DNA of 64,000 nucleotides from positions 49,321,600-49,385,599 of the forward strand of contig NC_082702.1 of assembly GCF_949987515.2 (NCBI RefSeq). Direction: 5' to 3'. Position numbers and translations under genes: made by a program. Source of the DNA: Delphinus delphis (lineage: Eukaryota; Chordata; Mammalia; Artiodactyla; Delphinidae). Shown here one piece after another: positions 22,051 to 34,090 of this stretch (position 1 is the first letter of the stretch; each line of letters starts with the position of its first letter). The notes below the pieces were generated by a model. The model saw nothing but the letters and a program-made list of their open reading frames with translations, did no database searches and was not told the DNA's origin.

Positions 22051-23521
22051 CCCCACTCTTCACTGCTCAGTCCTAGACACAAGCCCCTGAAGTTGAAGGG
22101 CAATCTGAGTTGGACCAAATACCACAGTCAGAGTCAAACCTTCCTCTTGCATTGCCACAGGCTTCTTCATCTAGGCTTCTGTTCTCCAACTCAGATTACC
22201 CTTAGGATGAGTTTCTCTCTTTCCCCCAGAAGGCATATCTGCTCTTCATCCAAATAGATACATAGTGGGGCTCAGACACTCTAAATTCTACAGTGAACTC
22301 TGATGAAACTTTCAAACTGCCCTCTACAAAGCCTCCTGCCCTTCCTCCCAGTGCAGACATACCTGCTTCTTAAAACAGACAATCCGTCAAGTAACAGACT
22401 TAAACAAATAAAAAGATCCCTGTCTAAGATCAGAAAGAATTGCTTTTCATTTATCTATGCTACACAGAGTTCAATCAGCTAATGGGGAGCTATTAAACCC
22501 ACTGTTCCTATCATTGGTCTGAATGATTTCGTAATTGGATTCTCTGTATCCTCCAGCTAAACTGAAGAAAACTGTTCCAACTGGGGACTCTGTACTAAAC
22601 TCTGACTCAACGTTTCTGCAGCCAGAACCCAGGATGCATAATGCAGCTAAAAACATGCCCACCTTCCCAAAGACAGCACTTTCTGCTTTCAGATCCTGGA
22701 GAACGTTTCTGTCTGCCCGCAGAGGAGACGTCCCATGCCCCTGGGACTGCTCCTTCCTAGGAAATAACGAGCAAAGGCAATTTGCACCCCCTTACCCACT
22801 GAGTCCACATCTCTGCCCTCAGCCAACAGCGTTTATGGGACACTTGGCTTCTTCTTTTTGCTCTTTTAACATTTTTTGTTCCTTTTCCTATTCTTTTTTC
22901 CTTTTGTATCCTAGATTTAGCTGGTATGATTCACCCTTGAATAGAAACCCAGTTTCCAGTATAACTGAGAAGCACGGTCAAATTCTGTTGAGTCCTTTAG
23001 AAAACACCAAAGCTGGATGCATCCGTGCTACGGAGAAAAACTTCTCTTCCCGTTTAGATCCGCTCGCTGCCTCCTGCCCCCTCCAGACTCTCTCCCTGTG
23101 CTCTTGAAACTCTCCCAGATTCTCAAGCCCTGCCCTTGCTATCTCTTGTCTTTTGCATCTATCTTTGCTCACCTTTCACATCTATTCTTTTATGTTCCGG
23201 GATAAATATTTGCTCTTCCCAAAGCACAGCAATCAAGCAGGTCTTTGTTCTTCCCGGCTTTCCCCTTGCTACACAAGGCTGCCAACCAACATTCCCTCTA
23301 GCAGAAGGAAGGAAAGAGCTTGAATCGCTCCTTGGTGTTTTCCTACTTACACCTTCAGTGGAGGAATCATCCTTGGCAAGGCTAGAATATACCCTGGGCT
23401 AAGCAGAGAACGTGGAAGAAATAGATTTTAAGGCAAACTCTCTGCTTTGGAATTGCACACAGTCCATGAGGAAGACAGCAGGGCAGTGACTGTGCTACTG
23501 CCTCCTTCTTAGGCTAATTAA

Positions 23522-24578
23522 TTTTTTTTGTTGAAGTAGAGTTGCTTTACAACGTTGTGTTACTTTCTGACGTACAGCAAAGTGATTCAGTTTTACATAT
23601 ACATATTATTTTTCATTCTTTTCCTTTATGGTTTATTACAGGATATTGAATATAGTTCCCCGAGCTATACAGTAGGACCTTGTTATTCATCTATTTCATA
23701 TATAGTAGTTTGTATCTGCTAATTCCAAACTCCTAATTTATCCCTCCCGCACCCCCTTTCCCCTTTGGTAACCACAAGTCTGTTCTCTATGTCTGTGAGT
23801 CTGTTTCTGTTTCGTTAATAAGTTCATTTGTGTCATGTTTTAGATTCCACATATAAGTGACATCATATGGTATTTGTCTTTCTCTTTCTGTCTTCACTTA
23901 GTGTGATAATCTCTAGTTGCATCCATGTTGCTGCAAATGGCATTATTTCATTCTTTTTTATGTCTGAGTATTATTCCATGGTATATATGTACCACATCTT
24001 CTTTATCCATTCATCTGTCGATGGACATTTAGGTTGCTTCCATGTCTTGGCTATTGTAAATAGTGCTGCTGTGAATATTGGGGTGCGTGTATCTTTTTGA
24101 ATTTGAGTTTCATCTTTTCTGGATACATGCCCAGGAGTGGGATTGCTGGATCATATGGTAACTCTATTTTTAGGTGTTTTTTTTTTGCAGTACATGGGCC
24201 TCTCACTGTTGTGGCCTCTTCCGTTGTGGAGCACAGGCTCCGGACGCGCAGGCTCAGCAGCCATGGCTCACGGGCCCACCCGCTCCGCGGCATGTGGGAT
24301 CCTTCCGGACCGGGGCACGAACCCATGTCCCCTGCATCGGCAGGCGGACTCTCAACCACTGCGCCACCAGGGAAGCCCTATTTTTAGTTTTTTAAGGAAC
24401 CTCCGGACTGATCTCCATAGTGGCTGCACCAATTTACATTCCCACCTACAGTGTAGGAGGGTTCCCTTTTCTCCACACCCTCTCCAGCATTTGCTATTTG
24501 TAGACTTTTTAACGATGGCCCTTCTGACTGCTGTGAGGTGGTACCTCATGGTAGGTTTGATTCACATTTCTCTAATAA
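23522..24578 (-). mobile_element. L1 LINE, 5'-truncated, carrying a nested SINE
   Basis: Reverse-oriented L1: the poly-T start at 23522 is followed by 3' untranslated sequence ('gtacagcaaagtgattcag') and then the antisense C-terminal ORF2 region ('tggatacatgcccaggagtg', 'tccacaccctctccagcat'). Flanked by perfect 11-base duplications aggctaattaa at 23511-23521 and 24579-24589. A short CHR SINE sits inside at 24174. Without the SINE the L1 is about 840 bases and encodes no full reverse transcriptase. Confidence 0.93.
24174..24377 (-). mobile_element. CHR-type SINE, short form, nested in L1
   Basis: About 204 bases with a T-rich start and the reversed head 'gcgccaccagggaagccc'. It keeps many CpGs (ccggacgcgcagg). 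Target duplication ctatttttag at 24164-24173 and 24378-24387. It lacks both the internal block and the 3' body of the long copies. Confidence 0.95.
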
Positions 24579-24579
24579 A

Positions 24580-24745
24580 GGCTAATTAAATTTAAATACT
24601 AATTAAGTAAAATTAAAAGTTCAGTTCCTCACCCACACTAGCCACACTTCAAGTGTTCAGTAACCACACATGGCTAGTGGCTGCCATATTGGACAGAGCA
24701 GATACAGAACATTTCCATCACTGCAGAATATTCTTTGGACGATGT
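24580..24745 (+). mobile_element. hAT-like DNA transposon fossil (MER3-type)
   Basis: 'aaaagttcagttcctcaccc', 'cacacatggctagtggctgc' and 'catattggacagagcagata' resemble one arm of a MER3-type element, preceded by the AT-rich centre. The neighbouring L1 inserted at its left edge. Confidence 0.55.
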
Positions 24746-25603
24746 TGCTGTAGTCTACCTTATTCGTTTTCCCACTGAAACAACTGTTTTAGGAAGCATA
24801 GTTTTTATCAGCAGCAATGACTTAGGAGATAGCTGTCATGTTATAGCAAAAATGGACTGTTTCTCTGTGGGAACCCTGCCCCTCTGGGGCTCCAGTGAGA
24901 AGTCAAGCAGTAAGCGCTTTGCACTGTCTCATAATGCTTTCTCCCCTCATGGAGAGGTGGGATGAGGCTGGAGAGCTTGGGAGAATGGAAGCAAAGGGCG
25001 CAGCCATGCCTAAGTGACACTTAGCTGTGGAACCTCCATGACTCCTGCAAAGCGAGTTAGTAACTGCCCTCCCTGTGCTAGTTGTGACCCGTGTCCCACT
25101 GCCTGTTAGGGAATTGTCATACTGTGAAGTCATTTATTTCGTTGATCTCTGAACTCTTGGGAACCAGAGATGTCATTGTCACTGTTGTAACACTGTCACT
25201 GTTGTCCTGAGCCAAGTCCCAAATCATGGAAGGTCTGTTGAATTTAAATTAAATTAGTTTGAATGTTCTACACAACCAGTCACTGCCAGGCATCTGTTTG
25301 AAGTCAATGACTCCGTCAACATCTAACCTGGACCACAGAGATTTTAACCTTTTCAAGAACCTTCTTAGGAACCTTCTTAGGAGTAAATACCTGCTGTGTC
25401 CCCAGGAGAGGCTGAGAGTAAATGAATAACTCCAGGTCCAGAAATCAAGGGGTCGGTCTTAGACAGCTTGTTTTGGACCCATTCATGCCGTGCTTTTCTG
25501 TTTCTGCTGAAAATGGCTCTTGATATTTAGATTCTCAGTGTATCTCCTTGGTCACTTTGTTCCATGTTTGAAATATTACCGATGTGGTTTTTTGGGTTTT
25601 TTT

Positions 25604-25810
25604 GTTTTTTTTTTTTTGTGGTACGCGGGCCTTCCACTGCTGTGGCCTCTCCCGTTGCGGAGCACAGGCTCCGGACGCGCAGGCTCAGTGGCCATGGCTC
25701 ACGGGCCCAGCCGCCCCGCGGCACATGGGATCTTCCCGGACCGGGGCACGAACCCGTGTCCCCTGCATCGGCAGGCGGACTCTCAACCACTGCGCCACCA
25801 GGGAAGCCCC
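25604..25810 (-). mobile_element. CHR-type SINE, short form
   Basis: Nearly the same sequence as the copy at 24174, with a T-rich start and the same two missing blocks. CpG-rich, hence young. I could not identify a target duplication. Confidence 0.94.
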
Positions 25811-25814
25811 CTAC

Positions 25815-25920
25815 TAACCCATTTTTGAGATGAGGAAACTTAGGTTCAGGGAGAGGAAGCTACCCACGCGAGGAGGAGCCAGTAAGCAAAAGCGAAGGAT
25901 TTAAATTTAGCTTTGGTGAC
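25815..25920 (-). mobile_element. MIR fragment
   Basis: 'ttgagatgaggaaacttagg', 'ttcagggagaggaagctacc' and 'cagtaagcaaaagcgaagga' in antisense order, directly after the SINE at 25604. Confidence 0.6.
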
Positions 25921-26284
25921 TGCAGAGGGTGTCAGCAAAGCTAACAATTCTTTGGGAAAGCCTTTCCGGGGCTCACTGTTTTGACTCCGTGGTTATCTTG
26001 TCTGTGAGCCCATCTCCGGGTGACCGGGTGAGCTCTCTGGCTACACTTCTGTAAAACCACTCATCACGCCGCATTGTGAGCAGCTTTCATGATTCTGTTT
26101 CCCCATGAGAAACTGAACCCCCTGTTAACTGTGGGTATCCAATACTAAGTGTCTGCTTGGGATATAGTAAGTGCTCAATGTGACAGATGAGTCGAGAAGT
26201 CCCCTCTTTGTAACTGGGAAAACTGAGTGATGCTCTCTCAGAAGAAAAGCAAAGGGCAGTAGCCTCTGGAGACATCACTTGCTT

Positions 26285-26465
26285 TCATCCCTTGGCTTTG
26301 TAAACCTCAGTGCGCCTCCGTTTTGTTCTCTGTGAAATGTAGGTAACGTCGTGTATCTCTTTGCCTTGTTATGGTTGTTGGAAAAATTAAATATCACACT
26401 CATAAAACACTGAACACCATGCCTGATACACAGCGTGCACCACATACATGTTATCTACTACAATG
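26285..26465 (+). mobile_element. MIR SINE
   Basis: 'cctccgttttgttctctgtg', 'ttatggttgttggaaaaatt' and 'acactgaacaccatgcctga' match the MIR 3' half in order. Confidence 0.65.
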
Positions 26466-27693
26466 ACTCACCACCAATAAGTCCTTTCTCCCCATGCCCC
26501 ATCACTTGAGAAATTAGAATGGGGATTTCTAGAGATTCTACTAGCTTCTTGGGCCCCCCCGCCCCACCCATCACAAAGCCCTATGTGAGAACCGGTCTCA
26601 GAAAGGGTCCATTTCTTCTTGAACAGTCTTCTTTCTGGAAATAGCTGATTTGGGGCTACTTAGAGCAATTTTTCTCAGTGCTGATGGCACGTGAGAATGT
26701 GTGCTTGGGTGAAACAGACTCTCAAAGCTAGAGCCAGGATGTACACGTTTAAAATATATATATCACCACGATGATCCTGACATGCATCCAGAAAATGATT
26801 ATTCTTGAAGCTTGGTCAGCCTGCACCCACGTGGTCCGCAGTTATTGCCGCTGGGGGAGGGTACTGACTGCCGTCGCTCACAGAGTGAGGCTCACGGTCT
26901 TAATACAGTATTTGTTTAACATGAATTCAAAGTATCTTGGAGATGTTTCAGAGAATCATAGAGGTCATGATTTAAAGAAACTTAAAAAATGTCAGCTAGT
27001 CCTACGTCTTGAATTCCCTCCATGACATCTTTTGTGAGCTTCACAAACACCCTTAGTAACCTGGAACGTGACAGCCTATCCAACATTTTTTTTAAGTGAT
27101 TAACTTCAATAAACAAAATTACTCTGTCAAAATCTTCTAAAAGTTTCTGAATGCTTATTCTCAACTTCCGTACACATCTTCTCCCGACCAACAGCGACTA
27201 GTTCAAAGACCGGCATCCGTGCATGGACCACGTTTTGATTAGCTTTCGTGTAGTGGAGGCCGGAGCAGTGATGATGTAGAAGAGATGGGAGAATTGCTGG
27301 AGCGATGGTTGGAGTAGCGAGAAGAGATGAGATGAGGTGCGCAGTGGAGGGAATGACTTTGCTATCCGATATTTTAATCAGCAATTTAGACATAAAAATC
27401 AATGGCATGATAACTGCATTTTCAGAGGACACAAATCCAGGAGGAAAAGCCAATTTTTTTGGATGAAAGAATTAGGATCCAAGAAAGAGCCAGACAAATC
27501 AGAATGATGAATCTAATCTAATAAGACCACATTTAACATGAGTAAATATAATTCTTTGGACTAGGATCAAAAAATTCAACTGCCCTAGAGGATGAGAGAG
27601 CTTTTCATTTTCTTATCTATTTAATCATCATCTATTAATTTTTACCTTGTCTCATTCCAAAGACAGCTTGAAATAGCTTAAAAAGAAATAGAT

Positions 27694-28258
27694 AGAGCAG
27701 CGATTCTCTAAGTGTGCTTCCCAGACCAGGAGCAGCAGCACCTGGAGATCTGTTAGAAATGCAAATTCTGGGGCTTCCCTGGTGGTGCAGTGGTTAAGGA
27801 TCCACCTGCCAATGCAGGGGACACGGGTTCGAGCCCTGGTCTGGGAAGATCCCACATGCCACAGAGCAGCTAAGCCCGTGCGCCACAACTACTGAGCCTG
27901 TGCTGTAGAGCCCGCGAGCCACAGCTACTGAGCCTGTGTGCCACAACTATGCAAGTCTGCACACCTAGAGCCTGTGCTCTGCAACAAGAGAAGCTGCTGC
28001 AAAGAAAAGCCCGTGCACCACAACGAAGAGTGGCCCCTGCTTGCCGCAACTAGAGAAAGCCCACGTGCAGCAATGAAGACCTAACACAGCAAAATTAATT
28101 AATTAATTAATTTTAAAAAAAAGAAGGAAAGAAATACAAATTCTTGGACCTCCCCCATAGACCTACTTAGTCAGGAACGCAGGGATGGGGCCCAGTAATC
28201 TGTGCGTTTACAAGTACTCCTGCGAATTCTGATGCACAGTCAAGTTTGAGATTGAATC
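27694..28258 (+). mobile_element. MER5A (hAT-Charlie) split by a SINE
   Basis: The left half has 'gcagcgattctctaagtgtg', 'ccagaccaggagcagcagca' and 'ttagaaatgcaaattct'. The right half, from 28130, has 'gacctacttagtcaggaacg', 'ggggcccagtaatctgtgcg' and 'tcaagtttgagat'. Together they give the roughly 190-base MER5A structure. The CHR SINE at 27770 separates the halves. Confidence 0.85.
27770..28129 (+). mobile_element. CHR-type SINE, full-length form
   Basis: tRNA-like head, complete body and an (AATT)n plus A-rich tail. Target duplications are agaaatgcaaattct (27755-27769) and agaaatacaaattct (28130-28144). Confidence 0.95.
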
Positions 28259-29039
28259 TAATGGAGTTTAAGATTTATTTTAATGGGAACTCCAAAGCAT
28301 TCAGAAAGTTAAGATGAAGTTGAGTGTTAGGATAACATAGAGAATGAATGCCAGAAAGCTCTGCAGTGTGTGGGGAGGGGTGCTACAAATTTGGTTCAGA
28401 GCTTCCTAGTAGCCAATGCAAAGAAAGAAATATAATCAGTTTCTACACTGCACTGGGCCTGTAAGAGCCACACAAACAACCTTTGTGCTGAAATTTGAGG
28501 AAAAATTCCCTGTCTTCATAAAGAAGAGAATGTGTATTTTAACAAATATTGGGTTCAACAATATCCCTTCAGTAAGTAAAAGAGTGGGTTACTGAAGGTT
28601 GTTTCTTTGGCCATGTATCTCCCAATTGAACCAATGATGGGGCAAGATTAGGGATTTCTATTAAGTGTGAAATCGAAATATATGATTGGGCTCTATTGAG
28701 CTGCATCAGTAAAGAAGCAGTCTTCCGGAAGAGGAAGGTTTTCATCATACAGTTCTTCGTGTAATGGTCTGAGTGTTTGGATTCCTGTGGTCCATGCTGA
28801 GGATACTGATGATCTGAGGGAGGAACAAGACGGCAAGAGATCTAAAATCCTTTCCCATGAGCCACCCCTGCCTTCCTTTCACCTGGAAAATAAAAGGGGA
28901 CCTTCTCCATATCTACTTGCCTCTTCTTTGCTAAATCCTTCACTGGGCCAACTTTATCTCAAATTGGAAAATTAATAAACTATAACTGGGCTGATTCCTC
29001 TGTCATCCACTTAGTGGTGTCCTTTAAGAAATAATTTAT

Positions 29040-30100
29040 AAGCTTTTGCACAGCAAAGGAAACCATGAACAAAACGAAAAGACAATCTACAGACTGGGAG
29101 AAAATATTTGCAAATGATGCAACCGACAAGGGATTGATTTCCAAAATATACCAACAGCTCATACGGCCCAATATCAAAAAAACAAACAACCCAATCAAAA
29201 AATGGGCAGAAGACCTAAATAGATATTTCTCCAAAGAAGACATACAGGTGACCAACAGGCACATGGAAAGATGCTCAACATCGCTTATTAGTAACAAAAT
29301 GCAAATCAAACCCACAATGAGGTATCGCCTCTCACTGGTCAGAATGGCACCATTAAAAAGTTTACAAACAATAAATGCTGGTATAGAGAAAAGGGAGCCG
29401 TCCTACACTGTTGGTGGGAATGTAAATTGGGGCAGCCACTATGGATGACAGTAGGGAGGTTCCTCAAAAAACTAAAAACAGAGTTGCCATATGATCCTGC
29501 AACCCCACTCTTGGGCATATATCCAGACAAAGCTATAATTCGAGAAGATACATGAACCCCTATGTTCACAGCAGCACTGTTTACAATAGCCAAGACATGG
29601 AAGCAGCCTAAATGTCCATCAACAGATGAATGGATAAAGAAGATACATATATACATATATATGCACACACACACACATACATACAATGGAATACTACTCA
29701 GCCATAAAAAAGAATGAAATCATGCCATTTGCAGCAACATGGATGGACCTAGAGATTATCATACTAAGTGAAGTAAGTCAGTAAGAGAAAGACAAATACC
29801 ATATTATATCACTTATATGTGGAATCCAAAAAAAATTGACACAACTGAACTTATTTATAAAACAGAAATAGACTCACTAACATAGAAAACAAACTTATGG
29901 TTACCAAAGGGGAAAGGGTGGTGGAGGGATAAATTTAGGAACTTAGGATTAACAAAGACACACTACTGTATATAAAATAAACAACAAGGACCCACCTATA
30001 ATGGAAACGAATCTGAAAAAGAATATATATATGTATATGTATAACTGAATCACTTTACTGTCTACCTGAAACATTGTAAATCAACTATCCTTCAATAAAA
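29040..30100 (+). mobile_element. L1 LINE, 5'-truncated
   Basis: Starts within ORF2 ('aagcttttgcacagcaaagg'). A remnant frame at 29065-29448 reads as the C-terminal ORF2 region ([27 protein letters not shown]). It then runs through 'atatccagacaaagctataa' to a 3' end 'tcaactatccttcaataaa'. Flanked by aagaaataatttat (29026-29039) and aagaaataaattat (30101-30114). No reverse transcriptase core is left. Confidence 0.92.
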
Positions 30101-30214
30101 AAGAAATAAATTATGTCTTCTTTCATATTATTAGCATATCCAATGGAAATTAACAGAGCTCAAGCCAGAGCTTTGGGGACAAGAATACACAGCAGCCTAC
30201 CATGGTTTATAGGT

Positions 30215-30400
30215 AACAGAATGACAGCCTAGTGGTCAGAAACTCAAACTTTGAAGCCATATAAAAAGGGCTTGTACCCCAGTTCTGGTACCTACAATAG
30301 GGCCTTGTACAAGGTACTATATCTTCTTTAGGCTTAACCATCCTCCTGAACAAAATGGAGATGAAAATGGTCCATACCTTAATACCCAACCTGTAGCATC
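30215..30400 (+). mobile_element. MIR SINE
   Basis: 'gcctagtggtcagaaactc', 'tgaagccatataaaaaggg' and 'aacaaaatggagatgaaaat' in order. Confidence 0.65.
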
Positions 30401-30884
30401 ATCATCAAGTAAGCAACATTTGTTGAGTCTAGTAGAACATAAAATGAAAATAGCTAGACATCTCCCATGAGACTTTACAGGGTTGACATCCATCACTTCA
30501 TAGATAATAGAAAACAAAGTACAGACGCCAAGGCTAGCTTGCCTTCCTTCAGCTTCTAGATAGAATCTGAGCATCCCAAGTCAGTGTCTTTTACCAAGAC
30601 CACCAAGCATCTCTTCCTCTCTACCTCAGCTTTGATTTTGATAATATTTGAAGCAGAGCCCACAGGATAAAGAACCACCAAGCAAACAGAGTGTGAGAGC
30701 TGGGGTGGGGCCGGGGGGGAGTGGGCTTCACAGACGGAGCCAAGGTCCCGCAGCGCACTGATGGCAGTGCAGGAAGTGGAACCCACGCACCCTGCATCTG
30801 TTTCCTTCCACCGTTTTTCTCTTAGTCTTCTTGCCCCTGATTCTTGACATTACTGATTTTAGTCACACTGAATTTACTTGCGTT

Positions 30885-31135
30885 GCAGATTTCATGGTGT
30901 CACGGGGTATAAGATAAGCAAGGAGCTTGAAGATCTTGATTCAAGTCTCAGCTCTGCCATGGACTGATTGTGTTGTCTTTGGCATAGCCAGCTTTCTTAT
31001 TTGAGGCTCAACATTCACATCTATCTAATGGGAATAATAATATCTGCACTTCTTGCCTTTCTAGGATTGTTACAAGGTTTAATGAGATGTGTATAAAAGC
31101 ACATTATAAACTGCACTATGCTATGCAAATGAAAG
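30885..31135 (+). mobile_element. MIR SINE
   Basis: 'gattcaagtctcagctctgc', 'ctaatgggaataataatatc', 'aggattgttacaaggtttaa' and a 3' end at 'gctatgcaaatg'. Confidence 0.75.
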
Positions 31136-32319
31136 AGTTATTTTTTAAAGAGACTGCTTCCAAATTTCCCTGTACCTCCCTCATTCTGTGTTTTGAGTTT
31201 TTCAGGGTCCCTTTCTCATACCTCGGCCTTCATTCCTTCAGGATGCTAAGGCTCAGTAATAACCCTTTAAGCCTATTATTTGACTAATAATTTAGTGTGG
31301 GAGGGAAATAAAACAGCCTTATTTTTATAATTATACCAATATTTGAGAGACATAGGATCACTTAGAAGACCATTACATCAAGCGCTTCGCAGCAGTATTT
31401 CTTTCTGCAATGCTCTCAAATGTTTAAGAGCCATGTAAAAATTAGGTAAGAGAGACATTTGACAATTACCCCTGATATGGGCCTGAGTCATCAGGCATAG
31501 TCATTGCTACCCCCTCAAAATTTCCAGGTGAAAAATCAAATTATCTTAGCGAATACTGGACACTATAATTATGATGATGTATGGCTTGATGTGCCCCTGT
31601 GTTTTCCTGTTGTGTTCGGAGAAAAAACGTGTTTGATAGACCCAAGTTTAAGTTCATGGGTTCACCATTCATTGTCTGTGTGGCCTTGGGCAAAGAACTT
31701 ATTATCTCGAAACAATGTTGCTGGTTTTGTTTGAAAAAAGAAAAAAAATGAGGTCAGTAATGGCTGTCCAGTGGGTGATTTAGGGTTATTGATTATGGTA
31801 TTTGTTTTCATTTGTATTTTGGTTTCATGAGACAGAGACCACACATATAACCTATTATGAAGACATGCGTGAAGTATCAAGGGAACTCTTGGATATCTGA
31901 GGGCAGGAGGCATGTGGGGCTGGGTTTCACCACATGTAGAGACTGAACCCTTCCATCCTTGATAACTCAGCAGTGAGGTGTGTATAACTCACCCTGGTAT
32001 AGCCTGTTAGGTTGGCTCTGTGACCCAGCTCAGTTCTATTTTTTTGACATCCTTTCTGGTACTAAGTTTTTCTCCTGATGCATGTTTCCCAATTCATAGT
32101 TTTTGAGAGAACGTCCAGTTCTCAGGCCAGCTCATTTACTTTATACTGAATGGGCTCCTGCTTAGATTGTGAATGGCCACTCCTCCAACATTGGGTCCAC
32201 CACTGGGTCAATCAGTGGGCAAAGAGACAAGAAGTCATAAACCTGGTCCCTTGGATGTGCCCCTTCGTCAAGGGCATGGCTGAAGTTTCCTTAGAGACGG
32301 AGTAGGGCGTCATCTGTGA

Positions 32320-32550
32320 GGGCTCAGTTTCTAGGCTTGGCTTCGATTCGGATCCTGACTTGGACAGTTTCTAAAGATGCGACCTTACACAAGTAACTTA
32401 ATCTTGTTGAGTCTAAGTTTCCTCATCTAAAAAATGGATATGATAGTTCACACCTCGTAGGAGTGTCATTGAGTCTTAAATAACAAAAGGGAAGTGTTTA
32501 GCACGGTTTCTGCCACGAATTGAACCCTCAGTAAATGCTGGATAGGTCCA
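32320..32550 (+). mobile_element. MIR SINE
   Basis: 'acacaagtaacttaatcttg', 'tttcctcatctaaaaaatgg', 'gtttagcacggtttctgcca' and 'cctcagtaaatgctgg'. Confidence 0.8.
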
Positions 32551-33269
32551 TATCAGGAGGCGGTGTGTGGGCAGGCACCATGAAACAGGTCTGATGCAAC
32601 ACATAAGGGTACTTCATTAACAACTGTTCACCTCCTCTGTGTGTTGAGATGAACAACAATGACCCGTCCTCTGTCCCCTGGGATACACCTCCTTCATGTT
32701 TCTGTCCTCAAGTTGGCTGGCATTCTCCACGATCCTGACAGAATCACTGCATGCCTCACTGACAAAATGGGATGCTACAGGATTTTATAAGGTCTGTCTT
32801 AGCCCTTCTCGCTGGAATCAAGTAGCTGGCTCCCCGTCTACAATCACTGGGCCCACTTCACGCTGGATGGAGATTGGCCGCCGTATCGAGCAGCGTAGAA
32901 AGCATCTAGGATGCAGCCTTCTCCAGGGGCTGGAGCCTTTACGGCACTGTTGAGTCATTTCTTCTGGCATTTTTCCCTCAGGGTCTTGGGAAATCCTAAG
33001 TTTTCACACAGAGGATATAACACAGTGAACTGAAATATGCGTGAAATGAGATGGGGTGTTTGACTTGGGAGGTAGAAATTCCTTTTATTGTTATACAGCG
33101 ATGCTTTATTTATTTGATTGTGTCGGAAAATGGACTATTTCACAGAAGTGAAGCTTACAGATACCTGAAGTTTTCCCACTTCAGCTCTGAAACTATTTGT
33201 AACTCTTGTTTAATGGGAATCTTCCTAAAATGTATCTCACACGTCAGCCTTCTTCTTAACAGAAGATGC

Positions 33270-33475
33270 AGGTATTATTATTGAGTACTTACTATGTACT
33301 TGGCACCATTCTTAATGCTTAACTCTTATTAACAACCCTGTGGCATGGGTGCTACCATAGCCCCCATTTCACAGACAAGGAAATTGAGGCTTAGAGAAGT
33401 TGAGTAACTGAGCCAAGGTTACACAAGGAGAAGTCATGGAATTGAGATTTGTGCCCAGATCTCCCCGAGCTCTTA
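33270..33475 (-). mobile_element. MIR SINE
   Basis: Antisense: 'tgagtacttactatgtactt', 'aacaaccctgtggcatgggt', 'gacaaggaaattgaggctta' and 'tggaattgagatttgtgcc'. Confidence 0.8.
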
Positions 33476-33629
33476 AAAAACTGGCCACATTATTGGAGAA
33501 TATTTTGGTTAATAAATGACCCTAAGAACTATTAACCATCAAAGCAGGACCTTTGGAAGTCTACACATACATTTCAGGAATGTGTCCAAGACGCTGAGCA
33601 TCCCTTGGCCGCTTTTTAAAAAGAGTTAG

Positions 33630-33914
33630 GGGACTTCCCTGGTGGCGCAGTGGTTAAGAATCCACCTGCTAATGCAGGGGAAACCGGTTCGAGCCCTGGT
33701 CCGGGAAGATCCGACGTGCCACGGAGCAACTAAGCCCGCGAGCCACAACTACTGAAGCCCGCACGCCTAGAGCCTGTGCTCCGCAACAAGAGAAGCCACC
33801 GCAATGAGAAGCCCGCGCAAGACAATGAAGAATAGCCCCTGCTCGCCGCAACTAGAGAAAGCCTGCACGCAGCAAGGAAGACCCAACGCAGCCAAAAATA
33901 AATAAAATAAATAC
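33630..33914 (+). mobile_element. CHR-type SINE (shortened body)
   Basis: Standard head, then the body passes straight from 'taagcccgcgagccacaact' to 'gaagcccgcacgcctagagc', missing one internal unit present in the copies at 8917 and 27770. The tail is aaaaataaataaaataaa. Target copies tttttaaaaagagttag (33613-33629) and a slightly longer ttttttaaaaaaggagttag (33915-33934). Confidence 0.93.
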
Positions 33915-33969
33915 ATTTTTTAAAAAAGGAGTTAGTACTCAAACTGGTAGCACATTTTTTGGGATATTC

Positions 33970-34090
33970 ATGAATATTCCTTCATTCAGTGGATGTTGCG
34001 TGAGTCCCTACTGTGTTGCCGTGGGCATAATGTATGCCAGGTGTTCTGGAAGCAAAGAAATACGAGGCATGCAGCTGCCTTCAGAAAAGG
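33970..34090 (+). mobile_element. Ancient repeat, diverged copy of the type at 9937
   Basis: 'ccttcattcagtggatgttg', 'gtgggcataatgtatgccag' and 'catgcagctgccttcagaaa' match the layout seen at 9937. Confidence 0.35.

Noticed and set aside
22535..23107. A 190-codon open frame in intron 1
   Set aside because: About one frame of this length is expected by chance in this much sequence; it has no recognisable domain or splice context.
24097..25833. Repeated open frames with similar peptides such as PLLLRSTGS and HRQADSQPL in several places
   Set aside because: They are translations of CHR SINE copies in the same frame, not a protein family.
29065..29448. A 127-codon frame similar to reverse transcriptase ORF2
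   Set aside because: It is the C-terminal remnant of a truncated L1, kept as part of that element and not as a gene.
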